Below are positions 37,591-46,934 of a stretch of 64,000 nt of DNA, piece after piece (position 1 is the stretch's first letter; each line of letters starts with the position of its first letter). The notes beneath the pieces are model-generated. The model saw nothing but the letters and a program-made list of their open reading frames with translations, made no database searches and had not been told where the DNA came from. The stretch covers positions 372,001-436,000 of the forward strand of contig NZ_CP016620.1 of the NCBI RefSeq assembly GCF_002741015.1, given 5' to 3'. This stretch comes from Microvirga ossetica. GTDB taxonomy: Bacteria; Pseudomonadota; Alphaproteobacteria; Rhizobiales; Beijerinckiaceae. The position numbers and the translations under genes were made by a program.

Positions 37591-37914
37591 TCAGGCTGCC
37601 GTCTCTGCCCGATCCGGTTGCTCGTCGTCATGCATGACCGGCGGACCAAGCTCGGAAAACCGGAAGAGCCGGAAGGCACGATCGCCATTGACGTCGAGCA
37701 CCCGCAGGTCATCGCTGTCGCGCGCGTCGTTCATCACCACCTGGAAATGGCCGCCATAGCGGGCTGCTACGATATCGAGCGGAAGCTCGTACGCAATGAA
37801 CTTGCCGATCCCGTGCGCCTTCAGAGCGCGCAACAGGCCAGTGTCGGACAAGGACGGGTGCGATGTCAGGATCACGATGGGTCCGCTGCCGGCAAACACC
37901 AGAGCTGCTTTCAT
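37591..37914 (-). CDS. Conserved hypothetical cytosolic protein, 107 aa
   Basis: The chosen ATG (37914) is seven bases after AAGGAG; another ATG two codons earlier is too close to that site. The protein reads MKAALVFAGSGPIVILTSHPSLSD, GIGKFIAYELPLDIVAARYGGHFQVV and DLRVLDVNGDRAFRLFRFSELGPP. Similar small proteins occur widely in rhizobia as uncharacterised cytosolic proteins; I know no function. It starts about 67 bases after the YbaK-type gene on the same strand, so the two may be cotranscribed. Confidence 0.72.
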   Translation of the reverse strand: MKAALVFAGSGPIVILTSHPSLSDTGLLRALKAHGIGKFIAYELPLDIVAARYGGHFQVVMNDARDSDDLRVLDVNGDRAFRLFRFSELGPPVMHDDEQPDRAETAA

Positions 37915-37981
37915 GATCATTCTCCTTAGCTTGAGCCGTATTCTGTCTGACTCCATGCCCACCTTCACCTGAGCCCTGCCA

Positions 37982-38452
37982 TCAATCGCGGGCGCTGAAG
38001 GATCCGTGCTGAGCCTGAGGATTGAGCCGGGCAAACTCGGCCCCGCTCACATGGACCAGAGTCGCGTGGTCACCACCCTCAAAATACAGCTCCTGCTTCT
38101 GGTCGATGCTGTTGTCGATGATCACAGCCAGCCCATAGCAGGCGCCCACTGGCGGAACCGCGCCGAGCGCACAGTCGCGGAAGACCTCCGCGGCTTCCGG
38201 TTCGCTGGCCAGGTGAATCTCATGACCGAGCTCCGTCCTGAGGTCGGACAGCCGGAGATGATGCGAGGCGGGGAGAACGGCGAGCGTGTAGCGGCCACCA
38301 TCGTTGAGCACCACAGCTTTGGCCAGCCTGTCACTCGGGATGTGACCCGCGTGGGCGGACCCAAGCGCCGACCGGGTCGGTTCATGCGGGGCCAGGTCGT
38401 ACCGAATCCCTTGCTCGTCCATGTACTTCTGGAGTGTGGGTGCGATCGTCAT
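37982..38452 (-). CDS. YbaK/ProX-type aminoacyl-tRNA deacylase
   Basis: A 156-residue protein of the YbaK/EbsC editing-domain family, with a well-placed GGGAGG before the ATG. Motifs are AKAVVLNDGGRYTLAVLPASHHL (catalytic Lys region), LGAVPPVGACYGLAVIIDNSI (the GxxPP loop that binds the 3' end of tRNA) and a closing HATLVHVSGAEFARL. Family members clear mischarged Cys-tRNA(Pro) or Ala-tRNA(Pro). The specificity here cannot be told from sequence. Confidence 0.87.
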   Translation of the reverse strand: MTIAPTLQKYMDEQGIRYDLAPHEPTRSALGSAHAGHIPSDRLAKAVVLNDGGRYTLAVLPASHHLRLSDLRTELGHEIHLASEPEAAEVFRDCALGAVPPVGACYGLAVIIDNSIDQKQELYFEGGDHATLVHVSGAEFARLNPQAQHGSFSARD

Positions 38453-38624
38453 GATGTGCCTCCCATTGGCAAGGAGTTCCCTGCGTCACGAGGCATGTCC
38501 TGATAGACCGGCGCCGCGTGGCGCGGCTGCTTCGCACTCATCTATTATACGCCTCTGGCTCGCGAGCGACAATCGAACTGCCGTTCTGGTGATCCGCCGC
38601 GATGGCGAACTGGGGCGCCCCAAC

Positions 38625-39461
38625 CTAGTGCGCCATCAGGACCGGCATTGTGGTGTTCGACAGAATGTGGCTGGTGGCCCCGCCGAAAATGAACTGCCGC
38701 AACCGGCTCTGGGTGTAAGCACCTTTGACCAGCAGATCGCACCCGAGCGACACAGCCGCTGTCAGGATGGCCTCGCCGGCATGTCCATGCGGGTTCGGGA
38801 CGGTTCGCGTCTCCACCGGCAACCCGTTCCGTGCGAGCGTGTGGCTGAGATCCTGGGTTGAGGGGCCGGACACGCCCCAGTCGTCAAAGTCGATCACGAC
38901 GATCCGTTGCGCCTCAGCCAGAAGCGGCATGGCTAAGGCCACCGCCCGAGCCGTCTCGGTGCTTCTGTTCCAGGCAATCACCACCGTCGTACCAAGAGTG
39001 GCGGGTGCGGTCGGCGGCACGAGCAGAACCGGCCGGCCGCTGTCGAACAGCGCAGCTTCGACCGATGGCAGGCGCGGGTGGTTGGGCTGATCGCTGGGTC
39101 GCCCGAGAACGATGATGTCGAAGGCTCGTCCATAGCTGCCGACGAAGTCGTCATCCTCCAGATCGATCCTGCGCCAGCCAAAGGACAGACCCGTGGATTC
39201 TGCGTCGAACCGCGGAACACCCTGTGCTGCCATGAACGTCTCGAACAGCCGCCGGGAAGCGGTGGCCCGCTCGCGGCGAAGCTCGGGATCGAGAAACGAC
39301 AGGTCACCAATGGTGATGTCGGAGGCGATGTACGGCGGCATGTTGGGTGTGATCGCCATGGCCTCCAGATAGCCGTCCAGGACCTGCCCCAGGAGCAGCG
39401 CGGTCTCCAGCACCGGATGGATCAAAACATGCTCTTCAACAGGAATGAGGATTGACTTCAT
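38625..39461 (-). CDS. Universal stress protein family, tandem USP domains
   Basis: A 278-residue protein with two USP-like domains. The N-terminal domain (KSILIPVEEHVLIHPVLETALLL) lacks a clear ATP loop. The C-terminal domain contains TVVIAWNRSTETARAV and GAYTQSRLRQFIFGGATSHIL, the G-2x-G-9x-G(S/T)-type nucleotide-binding loop pattern, ending TTMPVLMAH. Such proteins are induced under stress and bind ATP. The start ATG follows AGGATGAG. It lies between the YbaK-type gene and a PAS protein on the same strand. Confidence 0.88.
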   Translation of the reverse strand: MKSILIPVEEHVLIHPVLETALLLGQVLDGYLEAMAITPNMPPYIASDITIGDLSFLDPELRRERATASRRLFETFMAAQGVPRFDAESTGLSFGWRRIDLEDDDFVGSYGRAFDIIVLGRPSDQPNHPRLPSVEAALFDSGRPVLLVPPTAPATLGTTVVIAWNRSTETARAVALAMPLLAEAQRIVVIDFDDWGVSGPSTQDLSHTLARNGLPVETRTVPNPHGHAGEAILTAAVSLGCDLLVKGAYTQSRLRQFIFGGATSHILSNTTMPVLMAH

Positions 39462-39639
39462 GGCTCATCCTCACGGCAGACTATGGTCCCCTTGAAGCGA
39501 GGATGAATGATACCCCTCTTGCAGAGATCTGTCTCGGGCCAGGCCGAGTCCCGTGGATCGGCTCTTACCTTGCTAAGGGCGCCAGACCCACGGTTCAGGC
39601 CCCCCGAGCAACCTTGTCGTGTGCATGGGGTCTGCGATC

Positions 39640-40479
39640 CTAGAGGATCGCTTCTTGGTTCCTCCTGCCACGAAGCTTGAGGGCATCCCCGAGCATCTGA
39701 ATAACATGCTCCTCGTTGCCCTCGTGCAGCACAAAGGGGATATCCTGTCTCACAAGTGCGTTGATGAGAGGTCCATGCCCCTCGCGCAGCGGCAGACTCA
39801 CCAGCGTGGCGTCAATCGAATGCTCGTCGAGCAGCGCAAGGGCCTCGCTGCCGGTTGCTGCAATGGCCACCGCAACGCCTCCAGCCTCGTCGATCAACAG
39901 GTCAAGTTCAGCAGCCACGAAGATGTCATCGGAAACGATCAGCACCTGCACACCGTCCAGCGCGACCTGCTCGACCTCATCGATCTCGAGCAGCATGTTG
40001 ACGGCCCCGACGAGAGCGCCCGAAGCATCCCGCAGCGGGGTCGGATGAGGGATGAACGAAACGCGCGTGCCGTCCAGCCGTTCGGCGACAGCCCGTGTTC
40101 CCCGGACGGCTCGGTCTTCCTTGAGTGCAATTGCCATCGGACATTCGTCGTGCGGCAGCGGCGTTCCATCCGGCCAGTACAAGCGCCACGTCACGCACCA
40201 TCGATCGGTGCCTAGCCGTGCCTGCCGCCCTGAAAACTTGACGGCGGCTTCATTGTAGAAGGTGATCCGGCCCGCAGCGTCTGTGGTGTAGACCGGGGCC
40301 GGGAATGCATCGAGCAGCTTTCGGAATGTCTGCTCGCTCGCGCACGAGCTTGCTTCAGTCCCGTCACACTGGATCGCGCTGATGGGGCCGGCCTCGCCAT
40401 TGGCGAGTGCTTTGTTGTACTCTGTTACCAATCGCTCAAAATCAGCGCCAATGATCTCGGATCTCGGTTGCTCTGCCAT
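39640..40479 (-). CDS. PAS domain protein with degenerate receiver domain
   Basis: A 279-residue protein. A PAS domain covers about residues 45-165 (FRKLLDAFPAPVYTTDAAGRITFYNEAAVKFSGR). A receiver-like domain follows at about 175-270 (VQVLIVSDDIFVAAELDLLIDEAGG). The usual phospho-acceptor Asp is replaced: the strand reads TLVSLPLRE where active proteins have a DVNL-type motif, and the conserved Lys is also lost. It should therefore act as a phosphorylation-independent sensor or scaffold. No kinase is adjacent. Confidence 0.8.
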   Translation of the reverse strand: MAEQPRSEIIGADFERLVTEYNKALANGEAGPISAIQCDGTEASSCASEQTFRKLLDAFPAPVYTTDAAGRITFYNEAAVKFSGRQARLGTDRWCVTWRLYWPDGTPLPHDECPMAIALKEDRAVRGTRAVAERLDGTRVSFIPHPTPLRDASGALVGAVNMLLEIDEVEQVALDGVQVLIVSDDIFVAAELDLLIDEAGGVAVAIAATGSEALALLDEHSIDATLVSLPLREGHGPLINALVRQDIPFVLHEGNEEHVIQMLGDALKLRGRRNQEAIL

Positions 40480-41484
40480 CGTGGCACCCGTTCGGGTAAG
40501 CAGTTCAGATCAGTGGGGGAAGCACTGCTGATATGGTCAGCGTGAGGAGCTCAAACAAGGATGGATCCCAAGACGAGGGCGAATGCGGCCACAGGACTTC
40601 CTTCAAGGTGGACCACCTCAACAGGTGGTCAGCCCCCAGCCACACTGAAGAGGTAGACGGGCGACGCCTCATCACGACAGGTGTGTCGAATCCTGGACTT
40701 GATTTGACGGACAGTGTCCGACCGAATTCATCCCGGCCTATGATTGATCGCTTGGGGCTCCGCCATGCCGTCAAGCCCTGCGCCTCTGGCGCACCGCTGC
40801 GCGGCTACGGGACTTGACCGCCTGTCGGCCCAAGCCCCCGGTTTGTCAAGCCGAGATGAAAGGCTGCACCCCAACACGGGTGCGCGAGGCGCACAAGACG
40901 GCCCTGACCCAGGCCATGGAAGTTCCTCATCGGGTAATCCTCAGCGTATGGGATCAGCCGCGCGTCGGCTTCGCCGGTGGGATAGTGTGGCGGGAAAGGC
41001 TGTCCGGCGAGGCTGCCTCAGGGGACGGGCTGACGGCGGTGACCGCGATGTGCAGGCCGATGACGGGCGCGAAGAAGAGCCGAGCAGGAGGAAGACCATC
41101 AGCACGATGCTGCGGTCGTCGGCTGGAGCGTCCCCGTGCCCGCGCGGGCACGGGAGGAGAACAGGTTCAGGAGCGTCATGGCTCACGGCGGTTCCGACCA
41201 GCCGTCGCAGGCTGCTCGCGGGTGAGCCGATCAAGCGATCAGGCGCTTTGGTCAGCGCTTCGGCTCATGCGGGTTCTGTTAAGGGCATCACAGCCTGAGC
41301 CGATGCGGTCCCTGGAACTGCGCTGCCGACCGAGCGATCGTCCATCCAACAACGTCGCCGCCGAAACGCATTGGTGGTATCCTGCGCCGGCAGCACGGTG
41401 ACCTCATGCAAGCAGAGGAACCAAGCTGTGAACGCTCGTGGCCATGGCTTGGGATGTCGCGCTAGATCATCCTGGGAGCGCTGC
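40480..41484. other. Thousand-base region with a decayed duplicate, no intact gene
   Basis: Between the PAS protein and the methyltransferase no intact gene is supported. From about 40860 to 41260 the sequence is a degraded copy of 53270-53640 (start of the CorA gene plus a small membrane-protein gene). The first 380 bases have no recognisable content. Confidence 0.6.
40954..41179 (-). pseudogene. Decayed copy of the small membrane-protein gene at 53343-53570
   Basis: The frame opens MTLLNLFSSRARAG, as in the intact copy, but shifts near a GCGCGGGCAC repeat, continues as ADDRSIVLMVFLLLGS in a second frame, and shifts again before APVIGLHIAVTAVSP...IPPAKPTRG in a third. The intact copy reads MTLLNLIPLRARARPEPASADDRSIMLMVVLLLG. 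Two small indels thus destroy it. Confidence 0.75.
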
Positions 41485-42297
41485 ATGTCCTCGTCTCACT
41501 ACATCCACGGAACCAGCCCCGAGGAGCAGCAACGGCTCACGGCGATGAACCATCTCCTCAACGAGCGGTTCCTCGCACAAGCCGCTCTCGCCCCCGGAGA
41601 ACGCATCGTTGATTTCGGCGCTGGTCTGGGCCAGTTCTCGCGAGCCATGGCCAAGGTAACAGGCGTGCCGGTTGTGGGGATCGAACGCAGCAATGAGCAG
41701 ATCCTCGAAGCGAAGAGGCAGGCCGACGCTGACGGCGAAGCCCATCTCATCGATATGCGGCAGGGAAATGCAGAGATCGCACCTTTGACCGACGGCGAGT
41801 GGGGCGCTTTCGACTTGGCGCATGCCCGGTTTCTACTCGAGCACGTCTCCAATCCGCTGTTCATCGTGCGAACCATGGTTCGCGCTGTGCGCCCGGGCGG
41901 ACGGATCATCCTGGCGGACGATGATTACGACGTGATGCGGCTCTGGCCGGAGCCGCCGGGGCTGGCCCCGGTCTGGCACGCTTACCAGCGCACGTACGAC
42001 CGCCACGGCAACGATCCTATTGTCGGCCGCCGCCTCGTGCAGCTTCTGCATGAGGCTGGCGCGCAGCCCCGGCGGAACACCTGGGTGTTCTTTGGCGGCT
42101 GCTCCGGGCAGCCGGACTTCGAGGGCTATGTCGCCAACCTGGTCAAGATCATCGAGGAAGCCATGGACGCGATTGTCGAGACCGGCACGCCGCGCGAGAC
42201 CGTGCAAGCTCTGCTGGATGTGCTTGCCACATGGCACAGGCGACCGGACGCTGCGCTTTGGCATGGTGTCGCCTGGGCCGAAGGAGTGAGGACCTGA
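41485..42297 (+). CDS. SAM-dependent methyltransferase
   Basis: A class I methyltransferase of 270 residues from MSSSHYIHGTSPEEQQRL; the frame is open further upstream but this ATG has a GGGAG and the family-like HYIHGT opening. Motif I is RIVDFGAGLGQFS, motif II ends in VVGIERS, and motif IV/post-I regions are DLAHARFLLEHVSNP and RAVRPGGRIILADDD. The substrate cannot be deduced. It stands alone between decayed regions on both sides. Confidence 0.83.
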   Translation: MSSSHYIHGTSPEEQQRLTAMNHLLNERFLAQAALAPGERIVDFGAGLGQFSRAMAKVTGVPVVGIERSNEQILEAKRQADADGEAHLIDMRQGNAEIAPLTDGEWGAFDLAHARFLLEHVSNPLFIVRTMVRAVRPGGRIILADDDYDVMRLWPEPPGLAPVWHAYQRTYDRHGNDPIVGRRLVQLLHEAGAQPRRNTWVFFGGCSGQPDFEGYVANLVKIIEEAMDAIVETGTPRETVQALLDVLATWHRRPDAALWHGVAWAEGVRT

Positions 42298-42324
42298 TGT
42301 GATGGAGCCAAGCTGACCGGAGCA

Positions 42325-42634
42325 TTAGCCCAAGCCCAGGATCTCCTCGCTTCCCATGCTCCTTGTGCTCCGCGCGTTGGCGCCCTCATCGAGCTTGAAC
42401 GCAATCTTCAGGATGGCCCGGAACTGGGAGACCTGATCGTTCTCCACGACGGCCTCGAACTCCTTGACCCAGACGGAGCGCATGTTTCGCAATGTGCGCG
42501 GGGCTTGCTCTACCTCCTGGCGGACGCTTGTCGCCCATGCCCCATGAAAACGAATGCCTTCGAAAATGCCCCGCTTACTAGTCCCTGGCGGAGGTCTTGA
42601 TCTCAACGGGGATGGAGTCAGTTACGATCCGCAT
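42325..42634 (-). pseudogene. Dodecin-like gene remnant
   Basis: The C-terminal part reads TLRNMRSVWVKEFEAVVENDQVSQFRAILKIAFKLDEG, which matches the second half of dodecin flavin-storage proteins (TLRNVRGAWVKEQ...YRVNMKVTFVLD). The first part MRIVTDSIPVEIKTSARD ends in a stop, and the following stretch is in another frame. Dodecin is normally about 65-75 residues. I read it as a frameshifted or fused remnant. Confidence 0.5.
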
Positions 42635-42664
42635 TTATGACGCCCGATTGGAACGGGTTTGACC

Positions 42665-43276
42665 ATGAGACGACCCACACACCGGGAGATTGCCGCGCAG
42701 GACCGCCACATGCTGGACCGACAGGCGCAGTTTCGCTTGGCAGCGGATGCCGTGACCGCAGCGCTCGCTGGGGTGCCTGAGGTCGAGGCGGTGGCGTTGA
42801 TCGGCTCAGTGGCTCGGCCGTTGTGGCGAGAGGTACCGCGGTTTCAGCCGTTCCGATACTGGGACATTCCGATCTGGCACGAATGCAAGGATGTCGATCT
42901 GGCGGTGTGGCTCGATCGCCTGGACCGGCTCCAGACCCTCAATCGGGCCCGTAGCCTGGCCCTCCACCAGTTGTTCAAGGAAAAGCAGATCGGGGTTGCT
43001 CACCATCAGGTCGAGATCTTCATCCTGCAAGGAGAAGTGAACGCCTATTGCGGCCGGCTCTGCTCCTTCTCGCAGTGCCCGAAGGGCAAGCGGGAATGCC
43101 TGGTCCCAGGGTGCGGACGGGACCCATTCCTGCAGCAGCACGCCGGCTTTAGGTTCTGGCCGGACGCACTGGCGCCCGATAGAATCATGCCCCTGTATGA
43201 TCGGCGGCGCGGGATCCTGCGGCGTGCCGCCGAGACGCCGGTCGAGGGACGGGAGGACCAAATCACGACAGCGTGA
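42665..43276 (+). CDS. Nucleotidyltransferase-fold protein
   Basis: About 203 residues from MRRPTHREIAAQDRHML. The pattern VEAVALIGSVARPLW ... CKDVDLAVWLDRLDRL is the GS...DxD signature of the nucleotidyltransferase fold. A cluster of Cys residues (CGRLCSFSQCPKGKRECLVPGCG) suggests a bound metal. It resembles DUF-type nucleotidyltransferases of unknown substrate; a toxin-like MNT role is possible but no HEPN partner is adjacent. The region to its right holds no gene. Confidence 0.7.
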   Translation: MRRPTHREIAAQDRHMLDRQAQFRLAADAVTAALAGVPEVEAVALIGSVARPLWREVPRFQPFRYWDIPIWHECKDVDLAVWLDRLDRLQTLNRARSLALHQLFKEKQIGVAHHQVEIFILQGEVNAYCGRLCSFSQCPKGKRECLVPGCGRDPFLQQHAGFRFWPDALAPDRIMPLYDRRRGILRRAAETPVEGREDQITTA

Positions 43277-43766
43277 CACCTGGTGGGACGAGATCGGGAG
43301 CATGAGGATCTGTAGGTCATCCCTGTTGCCCGCAGTGCCGCCCTGTTCCAGTGGCGCCCAATCAGGCGGAGCGGCAGCGATCTGGACCCGATCGCGACAA
43401 CGGCCCGACGCCTTCCAGTACTTCTTGTGAACGGCCCTCGGCCGTGTTCAGTGGATATTACAACTCCTGGGCTCAATTCGAAAGGATGGCCGAATAGCTA
43501 GCAAACCGCTCTCCACAAAAGCGAAGCACGTCCACTTCAGCGGGGAAGCGATGACGAGCATAGCGAGGATGACGGTTCATTTTCATGTCCTAGCCTATGC
43601 CAGCATCTCGTCTCTCCTACGTTAACTTGACGGTGCCCGCTGGTCTCTGCGACGCGATGGCGGGAGCAATAGGGCCGCGGCAAAAAGGACTCCGTTGCAG
43701 CGACTGAGAATGGAGCACAATGAACGCACTCAAAGGCGTTAGATCCGCAAACGAGTGGCCCTAACT
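43277..43766. other. Intergenic region, no gene seen
   Basis: About 490 bases with only short, inconsistent frames on both strands. It lies between two genes that end here (convergent), so a bidirectional terminator would be expected, but I could not identify a clear hairpin. Confidence 0.4.
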
Positions 43767-45701
43767 TTATCTCGCACGCCTTCGGGGAAGCCAGCGAAGC
43801 CAAGATCGGCTTCTCGCAGGAACCGGGAGCGCCAACAGAATGGCGCCTTCATCGGTCTTGCGGATATGCAGTGTACGGGCATGGAACTGATCCAAGCCGG
43901 GCCTATGGCCGATAGACAGTACCGATGCACGCGCGAGCTCTTGCGCAAATATGGCCAGCATTGAGGCTTGATTATCGTCGTCAAGAGCCGATGTGGCCTC
44001 ATCCATGAAGATCCATTGCGGCTTGTGGAGAAGGACGCGCGCGAAGGCGACACGCTGCTGTTGGCCAAGCGAAAGCGATCTGTCCCAGCGCTCGGCGCGA
44101 TCGAGCAGCCCAGCAAATTCATGCAAGCCGACCCGGTGCAGCGCCGCCTTGACTGTTGCATCGTCGAACGCATCAGGGCCTGCGGGATAGCATATCGCCG
44201 AGCGGAGACTGCCAAGCGGCAGATAGGGCCGTTGCGGCAGAAACATCATGTCACTGCCAGAAGGTGTACGGATAATGCCAGATCCCCAGGGCCAAAGCCC
44301 GGCGATCGCGCGAAACAGCGTGCTCTTGCCCGATCCAGAGACTCCGATGATCAGAACGCGCTCGCCGGTACGGACCTCGGCCGTCGCTTCCTCGATGAGG
44401 ATGCTACCATCATTCAGTGCAATGGAAAGGTGTTCGAAGCTGAGCCACCCGTCGGGATGATTGCAAATCTCGATGCGTCGAGTGCCCATCGCGATACGAT
44501 CGAGATCAAGCGCAGCCTGTCGAAATCCTGCCAGTCGCAACACGGCCGATCGCCAGTCTGCGATTTTGGGGTAGTTATCGACAAAGTATCGCAAGGCGGC
44601 CTGAACTTGGTTGAAGGCTCCGACGACCATCATCATCTCGCCGAAAGATAGCCGCCCGCTGAAGTAGCCTGGGGCGGCAGCAAGGATCGGTACAACGATG
44701 GCGAGCCAACCGTAACCCGACGTGATCCAGGTCAATCGGGCCAGAGCGCCAGACAGTCGGCGGGTCGACAGGAGGACAGCGTCAAGGAAACTATTGAGAT
44801 TGCGACGTTCGTCCGGTTCCCCGGAATAGAGGGAGATACTCTCGGCACTCTCACTCACTCGAACGATAGCAAAGCGCAGGTCCGCTTCTCGCGCATATCG
44901 CTCGGTGTTCAGGCGGATGAGAGGCCGGCCCACGAGCCACGTCAACCCTGACCCGATACCGGCATAAGCGACAGCGACCCACACCATGTAGCCCGGGATC
45001 ACGATCTCACGCCCTTCAAACTCAAAACTGGCGTAGGAGGAGAGTGTCCACAAGACGCCGAGAAAGCTGACAAGCAGAAGAAGCGCCTGGAGCATACCCA
45101 CGCCAAGCTCGGTGGTAAATTCCGAGAACAGCCGGCAGTCTTCCTGTAGACGTTGATCGGCTTGGGAGCCGGAAGGACCAACGTGGCCCAGCTGGTAGGC
45201 TCGGGCTGGCTGGAGCCAGCTATCGAAGAGGGTGTGGGTCAGTCGCTCCCTTAGGCGAATTTTGAGCCGTTGCTGAAGCCAAGTCTGGGCCACAACCAGT
45301 GCCAGCAAGGCGGCGATGATGATGAGAAAGACAAGGAGCTGGTTGAGAAACGCCACAGAGTTTCGTTTCTCAACAGCATCGAAGAATGCGCCGTTCCACT
45401 CGTTCAGCCGAACCTGCCCGAACATATTGCCGATGAGCACCACGACAATGGCAAGGACGAGCCGGACGACCGGCCAGCCTGTCCGACCTTGCAACATGTC
45501 ACGGAAGATATGGTAGAGATCCTCGGCAACGCCTTCTCCGCGTGGAGGTCCGTCAGCCTCCGCGTTCAGGACGTGCTGGGTCGCCTGCTCGACAGCTTCG
45601 ACCGTCTCAATCGGCGGACTGAGATTGGCCTCTTGCTCAACGCCGGTAGCGGCGGCGGGAAGAGGGCTATGGCGGCCCGACAGGTCCTTTGGTTCATGCA
45701 T
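43767..45701 (-). CDS. SbmA/YddA-type ABC transporter, fused permease and ATPase
   Basis: About 644 residues from MHEPKDLSGRHS; the frame extends 55 codons upstream and the exact start is uncertain. The N-terminal half has six membrane helices of the SbmA/BacA-like ABC_membrane_2 type (LNEWNGAFFDAVEKRN is a family hallmark). The C-terminal ATPase has Walker A GVSGSGKST, signature LSLGQQQRVAFAR, Walker B WIFMDEATSALDD and an H-loop in SIGHRPG. Characterised relatives move peptides or vitamin B12-like compounds and are important in rhizobia for envelope composition. The substrate is unknown. It has no operon partner. Confidence 0.88.
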   Translation of the reverse strand: MHEPKDLSGRHSPLPAAATGVEQEANLSPPIETVEAVEQATQHVLNAEADGPPRGEGVAEDLYHIFRDMLQGRTGWPVVRLVLAIVVVLIGNMFGQVRLNEWNGAFFDAVEKRNSVAFLNQLLVFLIIIAALLALVVAQTWLQQRLKIRLRERLTHTLFDSWLQPARAYQLGHVGPSGSQADQRLQEDCRLFSEFTTELGVGMLQALLLLVSFLGVLWTLSSYASFEFEGREIVIPGYMVWVAVAYAGIGSGLTWLVGRPLIRLNTERYAREADLRFAIVRVSESAESISLYSGEPDERRNLNSFLDAVLLSTRRLSGALARLTWITSGYGWLAIVVPILAAAPGYFSGRLSFGEMMMVVGAFNQVQAALRYFVDNYPKIADWRSAVLRLAGFRQAALDLDRIAMGTRRIEICNHPDGWLSFEHLSIALNDGSILIEEATAEVRTGERVLIIGVSGSGKSTLFRAIAGLWPWGSGIIRTPSGSDMMFLPQRPYLPLGSLRSAICYPAGPDAFDDATVKAALHRVGLHEFAGLLDRAERWDRSLSLGQQQRVAFARVLLHKPQWIFMDEATSALDDDNQASMLAIFAQELARASVLSIGHRPGLDQFHARTLHIRKTDEGAILLALPVPARSRSWLRWLPRRRAR

Positions 45702-46090
45702 GCATCTGTCGTGGCACGGATTGTTGCCCGCTCCCCTGTCCGAGGCCCGCTTGCGCAGGCCGGAAATTGCGGGCGCCTGCGAATGCGCGACGATCGCGTG
45801 CGGCCACGCACAGCACAACCTCGCCATCCACATGAGCTTTTTTAAGGTGACGGCGAGCTGTCTCATGGAAATCGGTAGGTTCCAGGAAACCTGAGATCAC
45901 AATGTTGATGGCAACGGCCAATCGTAATAACGGCTATGCTTGTCAGACGAGAGAGCTGATGCGGTTTGCAGCGCGCAAGTATGATATCTATGGGATCTGC
46001 GGTCGCCGCAGCATAGGAGCCATTGCTTAGCGGATTGTATCTTTTGGCCGCCAAGTGCAGAATGATGCTGCGTCGAATGGAGAAGTACGC
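45702..46090. other. Divergent intergenic region
   Basis: About 390 bases between the ABC exporter (leftward) and the PRC-barrel gene (rightward), so both promoters should lie here, part of it possibly the exporter's N-terminal extension. No additional gene and no clear operator were found. Confidence 0.35.
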
Positions 46091-46732
46091 ATGTACAAGC
46101 CTTACATGGGCGTCTGCCTTATGGTCTCTTGGATCGTGGCTGGACAGGCGACCGCGCAGGCTCCCTCGTCGCCGCCGCTCTCAACGGGGGAGGGCACTTC
46201 GCCCACAGGCTCAGCGACTAAAGGCCCTGTCTTCCTTGAGTATCGCCAACCGGATCAATTTCGCTCAACCAACTTGCGTGGAACACGTGTGTACGGGGCA
46301 AACAATGAGAACATCGGGGAGATCAATGATGTTCTGATAAATCGCAATGGACAGGTGGTGGCGGTCATGATCGGCGTGGGTGGCTTCCTGGGGATTGGTG
46401 AGAAGGATGTCGCCATTCCAATGTCGATGTTGCTGTTTCAACCTGGGGCCGTTGCAGCAGATTCGCAGGACACCTCACTGATGGGCAAGACGGTGAGCCC
46501 ATCTCCACCGGTCACTAATGCCCAACCTGGAGCGGCAACAGGCACATCTCCTCCAGCGACCAGCGCAGCTGCACGGCATGATAATGGGATTCCAGACCGC
46601 CTCATTCTGACGATGACCAAAGAGCAACTCCAGAGCGCTCCCGCCTTCCGGGACAATGTGAGTGACAGCTCCTCGAACATCGAGAGTTCAGGCGCCACCG
46701 CTCCTGCTCCACCGGCAACTCAAAGGCCCTGA
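46091..46732 (+). CDS. Exported PRC-barrel domain protein
   Basis: A 213-residue protein; the ATG follows GGAGAAG and opens a signal peptide ending in QATAQ. The PRC-barrel spans about residues 55-120 (FRSTNLRGTRVYGANNENIGEINDVLINRNGQ, GGFLGIGEKDVAIP). The C-terminal 90 residues are Ala/Pro/Thr-rich with a TMTKEQLQSAPAF motif. Such proteins are common, often stress-linked, in Methylobacteriaceae and Bradyrhizobiaceae and are of unknown mechanism. A periplasmic location is predicted. Confidence 0.83.
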   Translation: MYKPYMGVCLMVSWIVAGQATAQAPSSPPLSTGEGTSPTGSATKGPVFLEYRQPDQFRSTNLRGTRVYGANNENIGEINDVLINRNGQVVAVMIGVGGFLGIGEKDVAIPMSMLLFQPGAVAADSQDTSLMGKTVSPSPPVTNAQPGAATGTSPPATSAAARHDNGIPDRLILTMTKEQLQSAPAFRDNVSDSSSNIESSGATAPAPPATQRP

Positions 46733-46934
46733 ATGAGGCTGAACAACCGATGGGCTTGATCGGTTTTGCGTTTCGGCCTCTTCCCGCATGCTTTAACTTG
46801 CTATGGTGCATCAATCGGCCGGAGCATATATTCGTTTGCGGCGAGACAGCCTCCCAATCCTAGTCGGGTGCTTGACACGGTAGGGGCACCATCAGCTTAA
46901 CTTGGAGGTGACGGGATGCTGGCATAGGTAGGGA

